Origin: CANLWN01 sp039815505
GTDB taxonomy: Bacteria; Bacteroidota; Bacteroidia; Flavobacteriales; Flavobacteriaceae
Assembly: GCA_039815505.1 (NCBI GenBank)
Contig: JBCBZE010000037.1
Coordinates: 1-16,854, forward strand
Length of the DNA: 16,854 nt
Direction: 5' to 3'
Under the pieces are notes generated by a model, which saw only the letters and a program-made list of their open reading frames with translations, made no database searches and was not told where the DNA came from. Positions within the stretch are counted from its first letter, which is position 1. Each line of letters begins with the position of its first letter. Both the position numbers and the translations under genes were made by a program. Positions 7,619 through 15,270 of this stretch are shown here, one piece after another.

Positions 7619-8497
7619 TTACTCTTTCCACTCTTCTTTGGCCGCATTTAAATCCGAAGTGAATTCTGGGTTGCCCCACATGGCATTTAACATGTCGTGG
7701 GCAAGTATTCTTGAGGCTTCCTCGTCACTCGGATAATGAATGCCCATAATCTCCCTTGATTCACCGATTTCATAGGCTATCTTTAAAAACCCGTCGCGTT
7801 TTTCGGGAAGCAGTTCGCTCCACGTAAAAGCTTGGATATAGGCCCATAAGGTATGCCCGCTGGCAAAAGAAGGGGAGGACATTAGTGCTAGGGGTTCCAG
7901 TTTCGGCTCGAGGTCATAAGGTCGGGCACGCAATAGATGGTACTTGACGGTAAACTCCATGATACGCATGTCGGTTGTGACCCCTGCCAGTAATTTTGCG
8001 GTCGCAGGATAAGTTTTGTAACTACATTCATCTCCTATCAAAGCGCGACCTAAGTAAAACAGATCGTGCATGTTCTTCGAATACTTCTCATGATCTTTTT
8101 TGACGCTTATATGTGGCCAATATCCGATCGGTGCCAAAATCTCGGAGGCTCTGGCTTCTTGTTCCTTTGTTCTTTTAGCTTGCCATTCCAATAAAAAATC
8201 CAATTCTGCTCTAGTTCGCTCGGAGCTATTGGCCGGAAATTTTAAGGAGGTCTTCAGTCCTTCTATCTGTGGTGCTTTCAAATAATATGGGCTTGCCATA
8301 ACGTAAAGTAGCGCAACAGGATGATATTTGCTTACCGGAAATCTCTTGCTTTCAAGTTCGTAATCGTCAGGATTGGGTTCGGAATCAAGCTTTCCTAGAA
8401 CCGCATAGTGATTTTTGGCAGGCTCCAAAGGATGAAGGGCCTGTGACACGACATTCAAGCACGATATCAAGAGCAAAAGACAATAATATTTGGCCAT
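7619..8497 (-). CDS. Class A acid phosphatase, PAP2 superfamily
   Basis: A 292-residue exported phosphomonoesterase. Residues 1-20 form a signal peptide (MAKYYCLLLLISCLNVVSQA). The full PAP2/class A acid phosphatase signature is present: K185-x6-R192-P193 (KYHLLRARP), S213-G214-H215 (FASGHT, with Ala where class A enzymes usually have Pro-Ser), and S247-R248-x5-H254-x3-D258 (SREIMGIHYPSD). The histidines are the expected nucleophile (H254) and acid/base (H215) of the vanadium-haloperoxidase fold. The protein is soluble rather than a multi-pass PAP2, so it probably hydrolyses phosphate esters in the periplasm. It is monocistronic, facing away from the operon to its right. Its stop lies 186 bp beyond the tRNA terminator. 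Confidence 0.9.
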   Translation of the reverse strand: MAKYYCLLLLISCLNVVSQALHPLEPAKNHYAVLGKLDSEPNPDDYELESKRFPVSKYHPVALLYVMASPYYLKAPQIEGLKTSLKFPANSSERTRAELDFLLEWQAKRTKEQEARASEILAPIGYWPHISVKKDHEKYSKNMHDLFYLGRALIGDECSYKTYPATAKLLAGVTTDMRIMEFTVKYHLLRARPYDLEPKLEPLALMSSPSFASGHTLWAYIQAFTWSELLPEKRDGFLKIAYEIGESREIMGIHYPSDEEASRILAHDMLNAMWGNPEFTSDLNAAKEEWKE

Positions 8498-8780
8498 AAT
8501 CGGGAGGTTGTTTTAACAAATCGTTTATAGACGATATACGAATATATAGTGATATCCGATCAAAGGCAAATTGACTTTGACCTATGTCGCTTAGTTGATA
8601 ATAGATTTCATAAAAAGGGTTAGTATACCATACTGATTTCAGAGAAAGTCAAAGTTTTTTAAAATCTTGGTTTTTTCAACCCAACTTGTCCAATAAAAAT
8701 AAATGCAGCTACGACCTAACTCCGAGATTATTTGTAATACCTCTTTATACTGATAATTAAAGGACTCAAAAGTTCATTTC

Positions 8781-8822
8781 CCGCCTTTCGTATAAGTCTT
8801 ACCGCCTTTTGTATACTTTTTT
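8781..8822 (+). promoter_or_regulatory. Tandem 21-bp direct repeat, candidate AraC-family operator
   Basis: CCGCCTTTCGTATA (8781-8794) is repeated as CCGCCTTTTGTATA (8802-8815). Over the full 21-bp units, 16 of 21 positions match. Direct repeats spaced by two helical turns are the usual layout for AraC/XylS activators, and an AraC-type gene closes the operon that starts 42 bp downstream. The repeat ends just upstream of the poor -7 box at 8838-8845, as expected for an activator site next to or over the -33 region. Confidence 0.6.
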
Positions 8823-8837
8823 CTGTGTTTTATTAAA

Positions 8838-8845
8838 CAATTTTG
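8838..8845 (+). promoter_or_regulatory. Weak -7 box of the seven-gene operon
   Basis: CAATTTTG differs from TAnnTTTG at the first base only. The nearest TTTG upstream (8808-8811) lies inside the second direct repeat and is 26 bases away, longer than optimal. Such a poor promoter fits dependence on an activator. The expected transcript would begin about 10-14 bases before the ATG at 8864. Confidence 0.4.
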
Positions 8846-8863
8846 TACCAGAAATTAATCTCA

Positions 8864-9664
8864 ATGGCTTCTTGGCATCAAAATAGACAAAGCAAAACAA
8901 TAGGAATACAGCTTTTGGTCGGCATATTGGTCTTTTGGTCTTTTGGCAGTTTTGGCACAAAAAAAAGCTACACCTTTCATGAAGGCTTTAATGTATACCA
9001 TATTACCCAATCATTTGCCAATATATATATCGTTCAACAAGAAGATAAGCTATTGATGATAGATTCTGGAAGTCCCGGTAAGGGCAAAAAAATCGAAAGA
9101 AAACTACTTGACAGTGGCATTAATCCCAGGGATATCGATTTTTTGATATTGACCCATGGACATCCCGATCATGCAGGTAATGCAACCTATTTTAAAGAGA
9201 AATTCGGAATACCGGTAGTAGCTGGCAGAGGGGAGAAAGAAATGATAGATAAGCAAGGGGGAGACAACAACCTATGCCCAACAAGCTTCATGGGGCATCT
9301 GGTCAAAAGGACGATTGCCCAAAAACGCTACCCGTCATTTATACCCGATTTAAGCATTGACAGTCCCTTTAATTTGGAGGAATTGGGATTTAAAGGAACC
9401 ATTCTACCCTTACCCGGACACACCAAAGGATCGTTGGTAGTGACTATTGGCGATGCTGTTTTTGTAGGTGACATTGTTCGAGGAAAAATCTTGAACAAGA
9501 AAAAGCCCACAAGGCATTTATTTGTTTGTGATCCAATTCAAAACTTAACCAATCTAGAACGTATTGCACAATTAAGGGATATAAATTATTGGTATCCCGG
9601 TCACGGTGGGCCAATTGCCTACAAAAGCATGAGACAATTTATCAACAAAGAAAAACTAAAATGA
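8864..9664 (+). CDS. Exported metallo-beta-lactamase-fold hydrolase
   Basis: 266 residues. An N-terminal hydrophobic segment (about 14-30, IGIQLLVGILVFW) suggests a signal peptide or membrane anchor with a periplasmic enzyme. The complete di-metal MBL set is present: H98-x-H100-x-D102-H103 (THGHPDH), H186 (PGHTKGS), bridging D203 (FVGDIVRG) and H247 (PGHGG). The family includes beta-lactamases, lactonases, thioesterases and phospholipase-D-like enzymes, and the substrate here cannot be read from the sequence. I chose the ATG at 8864. A TTG at 8843 is in frame but lies in the presumed -7 box. First gene of the operon, overlapping the next gene by 4 bp (ATGA). Confidence 0.88.
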   Translation: MASWHQNRQSKTIGIQLLVGILVFWSFGSFGTKKSYTFHEGFNVYHITQSFANIYIVQQEDKLLMIDSGSPGKGKKIERKLLDSGINPRDIDFLILTHGHPDHAGNATYFKEKFGIPVVAGRGEKEMIDKQGGDNNLCPTSFMGHLVKRTIAQKRYPSFIPDLSIDSPFNLEELGFKGTILPLPGHTKGSLVVTIGDAVFVGDIVRGKILNKKKPTRHLFVCDPIQNLTNLERIAQLRDINYWYPGHGGPIAYKSMRQFINKEKLK

Positions 9665-10995
9665 AAAAAGTTATGAAAATTACAGGAATAAGCTTGGGTA
9701 CTTTGGTGCTGCTCTTTGCGGTTTGGCACGTATCCCAAGCGCAGTCCATTGCACCAACACAAAGTATGGTCCCCAATTTTGAAGGAAAATTTTTGGCGAT
9801 ATCAGATGCTGACATGATTGCCGGTGCTTACGCCAATGGCAAATTAAACAAGGTGAAGGACATCAAAGATCGTTTGGTGTTGGTAGAGGGGACCACCAGT
9901 TTATCAAACGATAGCAATACACCGCACGTAAGCAATTCGGTCATTTCATGGCCTGCCATTTTAGAATGGAACCCGGACCACCAATACGCATATATAGCCG
10001 AGACAAGAGCGGTTCATGAAGGTGATTCCCAAGAAATGGAAAATGTGTTCACTGATTTTCCCAAAGGAAAGAAAATTACCGTAGTGGATTATACCGATAC
10101 GACTTCCCCTCGCATCATTCAAGAAAAAGAGGTAGGCGAGAATATTCAGGGCGTCAGTATGAACGCTTCGGGTACATTATTGGCATCTGGATCCACTGAA
10201 AAGGGAAGAGAACTACTGGTAATGACTTTAAAAGAAGGGCTTGTGCAAGATACCAGCTACTTTACCCATGAAGGTATTGCATCAAAAGATACAGGTAATG
10301 GCGGCATACGCACCATAGAATTCCATCCTGCTAAAGATATTATTGCAGCCAATCTCAACAACACCCATGTGATTTTCTTCAAGATTGTAAACAATGGAGG
10401 TAAAATAGGTGTTGAACAACTAGGGGAAACCTTGGAAGTGGCCAAACGTTGGAGTGTAGGCAACTGGCATCCTTCTGGCAATTATTTTATTCTAAGTGAT
10501 TTAAAATGGGGAGATGGATTGGGCGCAATTACGCATGGTAAGGGCGAATTGGTATCCATTGGATTTGATGAGCAAGGCAACCATACCATAGTGGATAAGG
10601 AGAAAGTTGGGCTGAGTCCGGAAGGATTTGATATCAGCCCTGACGGAAAATATGCCGTTACCGCCAATATGCGGCGGACCTGGGCACCAAAAAAGGGCTT
10701 TTGGTTTGTTCCGGCCCGAAAGAAATCATCACTCTCCCTGATTAAAATAGAGGCAAGCACTGGGCAACTGACCAAATTAGGGGAGGACTATGGCTTTGAG
10801 GGAGCACTACCAGAAGATGCAATCTTTGATTCTAAGAACAATACCATAGCTGTGGCCGTCTATCACGACCGTAACGAAGAATTTCCTAAAGAAGGATGGA
10901 TTGACTTTTGGGAACTGAAAGACGATGAACTTATCAAAACAGAAAAACAATTGAAAGTGACCCGTGGGGTACATAATTTATTATTAATCGATTAA
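9661..10995 (+). CDS. Exported beta-propeller protein (lactonase/YncE-like fold)
   Basis: 444 residues starting MKKVMKITG, with a signal peptide to about residue 28 (WHVSQAQS). The body shows repeated beta-propeller blade patterns: WNPDHQYAYIAETR, MNASGTLLASGS, FHPAKDIIAANL, WHPSGNYFILSD and SPDGKYAVTAN, spaced about 45-65 residues. This resembles the cytochrome-d1/YncE/6-phosphogluconolactonase propeller superfamily rather than canonical WD40 with GH-WD ends. No catalytic residues can be assigned, so it may bind a ligand or hydrolyse a lactone. The ATG at 9661 was chosen because it overlaps the MBL stop (ATGA) and starts the signal peptide. The frame stays open upstream to 9589 but adds only residues overlapping the MBL gene. 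Confidence 0.72.
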   Translation: MKKVMKITGISLGTLVLLFAVWHVSQAQSIAPTQSMVPNFEGKFLAISDADMIAGAYANGKLNKVKDIKDRLVLVEGTTSLSNDSNTPHVSNSVISWPAILEWNPDHQYAYIAETRAVHEGDSQEMENVFTDFPKGKKITVVDYTDTTSPRIIQEKEVGENIQGVSMNASGTLLASGSTEKGRELLVMTLKEGLVQDTSYFTHEGIASKDTGNGGIRTIEFHPAKDIIAANLNNTHVIFFKIVNNGGKIGVEQLGETLEVAKRWSVGNWHPSGNYFILSDLKWGDGLGAITHGKGELVSIGFDEQGNHTIVDKEKVGLSPEGFDISPDGKYAVTANMRRTWAPKKGFWFVPARKKSSLSLIKIEASTGQLTKLGEDYGFEGALPEDAIFDSKNNTIAVAVYHDRNEEFPKEGWIDFWELKDDELIKTEKQLKVTRGVHNLLLID

Positions 10996-11009
10996 AAATT
11001 AAAATTGCT

Positions 11010-11561
11010 ATGAAAAAGTTACCCTTACGATTACTTGGGACACTACTGTTCGCTACGTTGTTTATTGCATGTAGTGACGATGATGATACTGACACTGAAG
11101 TTGTTGAGAACAACGGACAACGCAACCTTGAGATCACCATGGAATTTTTGGAAGGTTTTGAACGCGAAGACCCGGCTATTTTTGAGGTGTTTTCAGAGGA
11201 TTACATTGGATTCAACCGATTTAATCCAAGTGGATCTCAAGAACCTATAATCTTGCCCAACGCACAGGCGCAAATTGATTTTTTCAATACTATCTTTCAA
11301 GTGTTCGACAATATTTCGTTTGACGAAGAGCGCTTTACCATATCCGAAGACGGTAATTCTATATTTTTCCAGGCTATTTCAGACGGCTGGACCTTTGTTC
11401 CCACAGGGGCACCCTATAATCAGGTATATGTTTTTCGTTTGGATTTTAATGAGGCCGGTGAGGTCACTACTATTGAAGAATATATCAACTGGGTAATCAA
11501 CAGTGAGGTGGCACAAGTGCCTTTGGGCAGTTGCCAACAAGTACTATGTCAAAACCAATAA
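11010..11561 (+). CDS. NTF2/SnoaL-like lipoprotein
   Basis: 183 residues. The lipobox is FIACSDDDD with Cys21, and the acidic run right after the Cys resembles the surface-export signal described for Bacteroidota lipoproteins, so display on the cell surface is plausible. The mature part (about 38-170) has the helix-then-curved-sheet pattern of NTF2-like/SnoaL proteins: an N-terminal helix LEITMEFLEGFEREDPAIFE, a middle NAQAQIDFFNTIFQVF, and late strands YVFRLDFNEAGEVTTIEEYI. Such folds serve as isomerase/cyclase enzymes or as ligand binders. The family assignment is from pattern only. It lies 14 bp after the propeller gene and 5 bp before the GH5 gene. Confidence 0.68.
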   Translation: MKKLPLRLLGTLLFATLFIACSDDDDTDTEVVENNGQRNLEITMEFLEGFEREDPAIFEVFSEDYIGFNRFNPSGSQEPIILPNAQAQIDFFNTIFQVFDNISFDEERFTISEDGNSIFFQAISDGWTFVPTGAPYNQVYVFRLDFNEAGEVTTIEEYINWVINSEVAQVPLGSCQQVLCQNQ

Positions 11562-11566
11562 AGAGA

Positions 11567-13615
11567 ATGAAAAAATGGGTCAAAATAGGAGCAATAGGCA
11601 TAGGTGGCCTAGGGCTGTTGATACTTATAGGATACATTTATCTTATGTTAGACAACCCTTATGAGAAAGTGTCCACTGCAGCATTGGAGTATATTTCCAG
11701 TGCAGAAATACCGGCAGGAAGCCCTTATCCAATACAAGCTATATCCGGTAAGAAACACCTAGTTTCCGATGGTATCTGGTTTGGGGATGGAACAGGTAGA
11801 AAAATGGTGTTACGGGGCCTTAACCTTGGCGGTGGCACCAAATTACCCAAGAACCCTAACATGCCTTCGCACAAACAAGAAGGCTTTTTTGAGGGCACCA
11901 ATATCTCATTTGTGGGAAGACCGTTTCCCTTAGAAGAGGCTGATGAACACTTTGCACGTATCAAGCATTGGGGCTTTAATTTTATCCGTTTTTTGGTAAC
12001 CTGGGAAGCTATAGAACATGCGGGTCCAGGCGTGTACGACCAAGCGTATTTAGATTATGTGAGGCAGATTGTTATAAAAGCCAATGACTATGGTCTTAAT
12101 GTGTTTATCGATCCCCATCAAGACGTTTGGAGCCGCTTTTCCGGGGGATCCGGCGCCCCAATGTGGACCTTTGATAAGGTGGGACTCGATGTCAAAAAAT
12201 TTAAGGAAAGTGGTGCCGCGGTAGTACACAATACCCAAGGAAATTCCTATCCAAGGATGATATGGCCCACGAACTATGGAAAGTTGGCCGCGGCTTCTAT
12301 GTTCACCCTTTTTTTTGGTGGAAATGATTTTGCCCCAAAAACCATGATAGACAGCGTTCCCGTCCAAGACTATCTACAAGGCCATTTTATCGATGCCATC
12401 AAACAGGTCGCCCTTAAAGTAAAGGACCTTCCCAATGTGGTGGGTTTTGAGACCATGAACGAGCCGACCATGGGGTATATCGGTCAGCACCTTAACGATT
12501 GGTCCTTTATAAAAAACGGCGATTCCCCCAATTTCTATGAAGGGATGGTTGCCGGTTCGGGAAGAACCATTGAAGTAGCGCATTGGGGAATCACTACCTC
12601 AGGATTTGAACAAGGGGAAAATACTGCACTCAACCCCAATGGGGTTACGGCCTGGAAACCGGGAGTCGAACCCATTTGGAAAAATCATGGGGTCTGGGAT
12701 ATTGATGACCAAGGGAATGCCCGATTGTTGGAGGCTGATTATTTTAAGGTGGATAATCCCAACCGCACCTATTTCAAGCCCTTTGTAGACCGTTACTCCG
12801 ATTCGATAAGGAAGGTGGACAATCGACTGTTGGTTTTTGTAGAACCCCCTCTGACCACCAAAATGCCTTCTTGGAAAGGCGAACTCAGCGAACATTTGGT
12901 CAACGCTACCCATTGGTACGATGGGGTCACCCTATTTACAAAAAAATATGTACCCTTTTTTACAGTAAACGAGAAGGATCTCAGTTTGGTAATCGGCAAA
13001 AAGAACGTACGCCATTATTTTGAGGGACGTATGGCCGAGATAAAGGCGGAAACAGCGCATACCATTGGTGAACAACCAACCGTGATTGGGGAATTTGGTA
13101 TTCCAATGGACCTTCGCAATGGTGAGGCCTACAGCACGGGAGACTTTACCGAACAGGAACAGGTACTGGACCGAAGTTTTAGCGCCATTGAGAGTCAGTT
13201 GTTGCACTATGCTCTTTGGACCTATGTCGAGGACAATACCAATGAGCGGGGCGATCAGTGGAACGGTGAGGACCTTTCCATCTTTTCAGAAGATCAGCAA
13301 ACGGACATTTCGGACATCAATTCAGGTGGCCGGGCATTGAACGCCGTGGTACGGCCATATCCCCATAAGACTGCCGGCACCCCTTTGTTCCAACAGTTCA
13401 ATATGGATAAGGGGGAATATGTATATAGGTATACTACTGATCTTTCGAATAAGCTACCGACTGAGCTGTACCTCCCGGACTGGCATTATGGTGGCGGATT
13501 CACGGTACATTATTCTGGTGGCAAACTCGAATATGATAGAGAAAACCAGCTATTGCTACACTATCCTAAAGCTTCGGGGGAACAGTTTATTGTAATCAAA
13601 AAAACAGGAAAATGA
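11567..13615 (+). CDS. Membrane-anchored GH5 glycosidase, endoglycoceramidase / steryl-glucosidase type
   Basis: 682 residues from ATG 11567. In-frame starts at 11546 (ATG) and 11531 (TTG) would overlap the lipoprotein gene. One transmembrane helix (about 5-25, GAIGIGGLGLLILIGYIYLM) should anchor it in the inner membrane facing the periplasm. A (beta/alpha)8 GH5 core follows: GLNLGGGTK, FNFIRFLVTWEAIE, FIDPHQDVWSRFSGGSG (H184-Q185-D186), the acid/base E299 in TMNEP, and the nucleophile E509 in IGEFG. HQDVWSRFSGGSG, WPTNYGKLAAASMFTLFF and MNEPTMGYIG recall, from memory, the GH5_12 group of fungal glucosylceramide and steryl-glucoside hydrolases and related endoglycoceramidases. A C-terminal beta domain (about 600-682) is also like those enzymes. 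So it probably cleaves beta-glucose from a lipid or polycyclic aglycone. The stop overlaps the SDR gene start. Confidence 0.85.
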   Translation: MKKWVKIGAIGIGGLGLLILIGYIYLMLDNPYEKVSTAALEYISSAEIPAGSPYPIQAISGKKHLVSDGIWFGDGTGRKMVLRGLNLGGGTKLPKNPNMPSHKQEGFFEGTNISFVGRPFPLEEADEHFARIKHWGFNFIRFLVTWEAIEHAGPGVYDQAYLDYVRQIVIKANDYGLNVFIDPHQDVWSRFSGGSGAPMWTFDKVGLDVKKFKESGAAVVHNTQGNSYPRMIWPTNYGKLAAASMFTLFFGGNDFAPKTMIDSVPVQDYLQGHFIDAIKQVALKVKDLPNVVGFETMNEPTMGYIGQHLNDWSFIKNGDSPNFYEGMVAGSGRTIEVAHWGITTSGFEQGENTALNPNGVTAWKPGVEPIWKNHGVWDIDDQGNARLLEADYFKVDNPNRTYFKPFVDRYSDSIRKVDNRLLVFVEPPLTTKMPSWKGELSEHLVNATHWYDGVTLFTKKYVPFFTVNEKDLSLVIGKKNVRHYFEGRMAEIKAETAHTIGEQPTVIGEFGIPMDLRNGEAYSTGDFTEQEQVLDRSFSAIESQLLHYALWTYVEDNTNERGDQWNGEDLSIFSEDQQTDISDINSGGRALNAVVRPYPHKTAGTPLFQQFNMDKGEYVYRYTTDLSNKLPTELYLPDWHYGGGFTVHYSGGKLEYDRENQLLLHYPKASGEQFIVIKKTGK

Positions 13616-14625
13616 ACAAAGTAGTAGTAACGGGAATCACAGGCTTTTTAGGAAGCCATATTGCCATACAGTTATTGAAAAAGGGTTATAAGGTCTTAGG
13701 AACACTTAGGGAAATTTCCAGGGCATCCGAGATTAAAAATATCATAGGGAAACATACCGATAAGGTAGCCAATATTGGTTTCATTGAGGCCAATTTGATG
13801 GACGGATTGGAAAAATGGGTGGAAGTAACCAAAGATCAAGACTATATCATCAATGTGGCTTCTCCGTTTCCATCCGTGATGCCAAAAAATGACATGGAGC
13901 TGGTAGAACCTGCCAAAAAAGGAATCTTAACCATTTTAGAAGCAGCTACAATCAATAGGGTAAAAAAGGTGGTCCATACCTCCTCAACGGGCGCCGCGGT
14001 CTATGGAGAACGCAAGAAAGGGACCTTTACCGAAAAAGATTGGACCAATGAGCACAATAAAAAAGATACTACGGCCTATTTCCGAAGCAAGACCATAGCT
14101 GAAAAAGCAGCTTGGGCGTTTTTGGAACGTACGCAAGACGCGCCTAAGTTCACAACGATACTTCCAGGGTTAATTTTAGGACCTGTGCTTGAAAGGGATT
14201 TTGGAAATTCCGCCAATTTGGTAAAAAAGTTTTTGGATGGTAGTGTGCCAGCCATACCCCAAGTAGGCTATGAACTTATTGATGTGCGTTCGGTAGCGGA
14301 CCTGCACCTTAAGGCCATGGAATCTGAAAAGGCCAATGGGCAACGGTTTGTGGCAACCAACGGTTATGTAAAACTAAAAGAGGTCGCGGGACATTTGAAA
14401 ATGGCCTATCCGGACAAAAAAATCCCCAAAATGCTTTTACCAGATTTTCTAGTGCGGATTTTCAGTCTTATCGATAAGGAAACCCAACCCTTATTGACCG
14501 AATTGAACAGTGAACGTAAAGTAGACGCCACAAAGGCTAAGACCCTTTTGGATTGGAATCCAATATCCAACGAAAAAGCGATTCTTGATTGTGCTGAAAC
14601 CCTTTATAAACATAACATCCTCTAA
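13612..14625 (+). CDS. Extended SDR, NAD(P)-dependent epimerase / dihydroflavonol-reductase-like
   Basis: 337 residues, cytoplasmic. Rossmann motif G8-x-x-G11-x-x-G14 (GITGFLGSH), the active-site pair Y156 and K160 (YFRSK), and a Ser/Thr region HTSSTGAAVYG before it. This is the extended SDR family, closest in pattern to dihydroflavonol-4-reductase / 3-beta-hydroxysteroid dehydrogenase-like NAD(P)-dependent reductases (ILPGLILGP, DVRSVADLHLKAM). It would oxidise or reduce a hydroxyl/carbonyl on a sugar or aglycone. It overlaps the GH5 stop by 4 bp (ATGA), so its product is probably made in step with the glycosidase. Confidence 0.9.
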   Translation: MNKVVVTGITGFLGSHIAIQLLKKGYKVLGTLREISRASEIKNIIGKHTDKVANIGFIEANLMDGLEKWVEVTKDQDYIINVASPFPSVMPKNDMELVEPAKKGILTILEAATINRVKKVVHTSSTGAAVYGERKKGTFTEKDWTNEHNKKDTTAYFRSKTIAEKAAWAFLERTQDAPKFTTILPGLILGPVLERDFGNSANLVKKFLDGSVPAIPQVGYELIDVRSVADLHLKAMESEKANGQRFVATNGYVKLKEVAGHLKMAYPDKKIPKMLLPDFLVRIFSLIDKETQPLLTELNSERKVDATKAKTLLDWNPISNEKAILDCAETLYKHNIL

Positions 14626-14650
14626 GAACTTTATTAAAAAAAATGAAAAC

Positions 14651-15259
14651 ATGAAAACAACAACTGCACTAATCATAGGAGCAATCTTTTTGTGCTTTAC
14701 GCCAATTTTGGCACAGGATCAAAATCCATCTGCAGCCAAGGGAAGTTTTGGCATCAATGTCAATCCTGCTTATTTTGCTCTGGGGGGCTATAGCATACGT
14801 GGAATCTACCATCTGCCAAAAAAATGGTCTTTTGGTTTAAATGTGGAAGCGGGCTTTGAACTGCCCGATGATTTTAGGGATATTTTTTTTAATGATAACC
14901 AGAACATCAATGTAGATTGGGACTATCTCGTAGCTCTGGAAACCAGGTATCGCTTTAATAAGGAATCCTATGACAAAGGATTCTATGCATCGGCAAGTCT
15001 GGGTTTTGAAGGATGGACCGTCAATGAGATTGGCACAACGGCCAATCAAGGTTTTGACAATTGGTTTTCATCCTTCGGCATTGGATACAACTGGTATCCC
15101 TTTAAAAAGAAAAACTTTAATTTGGGCTTGAGTTATGGTATCATATTTATTCTGAACAATACCGAAGAACAAACCGCAGGAAATACTACCTTTAGTATTG
15201 ATACGGTAATACCCCCTTCGCTTATTCCATCGAACATTCATATAGGTTGGAGATTTTAA
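14651..15259 (+). CDS. Small outer-membrane beta-barrel protein
   Basis: 202 residues. Signal peptide MKTTTALIIGAIFLCFTPILAQ. The mature protein alternates amphipathic strands such as SFGINVNPAYFALGGYSI, WSFGLNVEAGFEL, YLVALETRYRF, GFYASASLGFEGW and NFNLGLSYGIIFIL, and ends in HIGWRF, the C-terminal Phe typical of barrel proteins recognised by the BAM complex. The size suits an 8- to 10-strand barrel. It might pass or bind the operon's substrate at the outer membrane (inference). The ATG at 14651 starts the signal peptide and lies 25 bp after the SDR stop. The upstream in-frame codons back to 14585 add no signal-like sequence. Confidence 0.78.
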   Translation: MKTTTALIIGAIFLCFTPILAQDQNPSAAKGSFGINVNPAYFALGGYSIRGIYHLPKKWSFGLNVEAGFELPDDFRDIFFNDNQNINVDWDYLVALETRYRFNKESYDKGFYASASLGFEGWTVNEIGTTANQGFDNWFSSFGIGYNWYPFKKKNFNLGLSYGIIFILNNTEEQTAGNTTFSIDTVIPPSLIPSNIHIGWRF

Positions 15260-15270
15260 AAGATACAGTG

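Larger units (their letters stand above)
8498..8863. other. Divergent intergenic region between acid phosphatase and the seven-gene operon
   Basis: No credible gene is visible on either strand in these 366 bp. It holds the promoters of two divergent units. Small symmetric elements are a dyad TCAAAG-N9-CTTTGA (8560-8580) with another GTCAAAG at 8648-8654, and the palindrome AGTAT-ACC-ATACT (8622-8634). The most structured part is the 21-bp-period direct repeat at 8781-8822, listed separately. Confidence 0.7.

Noticed and set aside
8843..8863. TTG start at 8843 for the MBL gene
   Set aside because: The TTG lies in the likely -7 promoter box, and ATG 8864 keeps the whole hydrophobic export segment.
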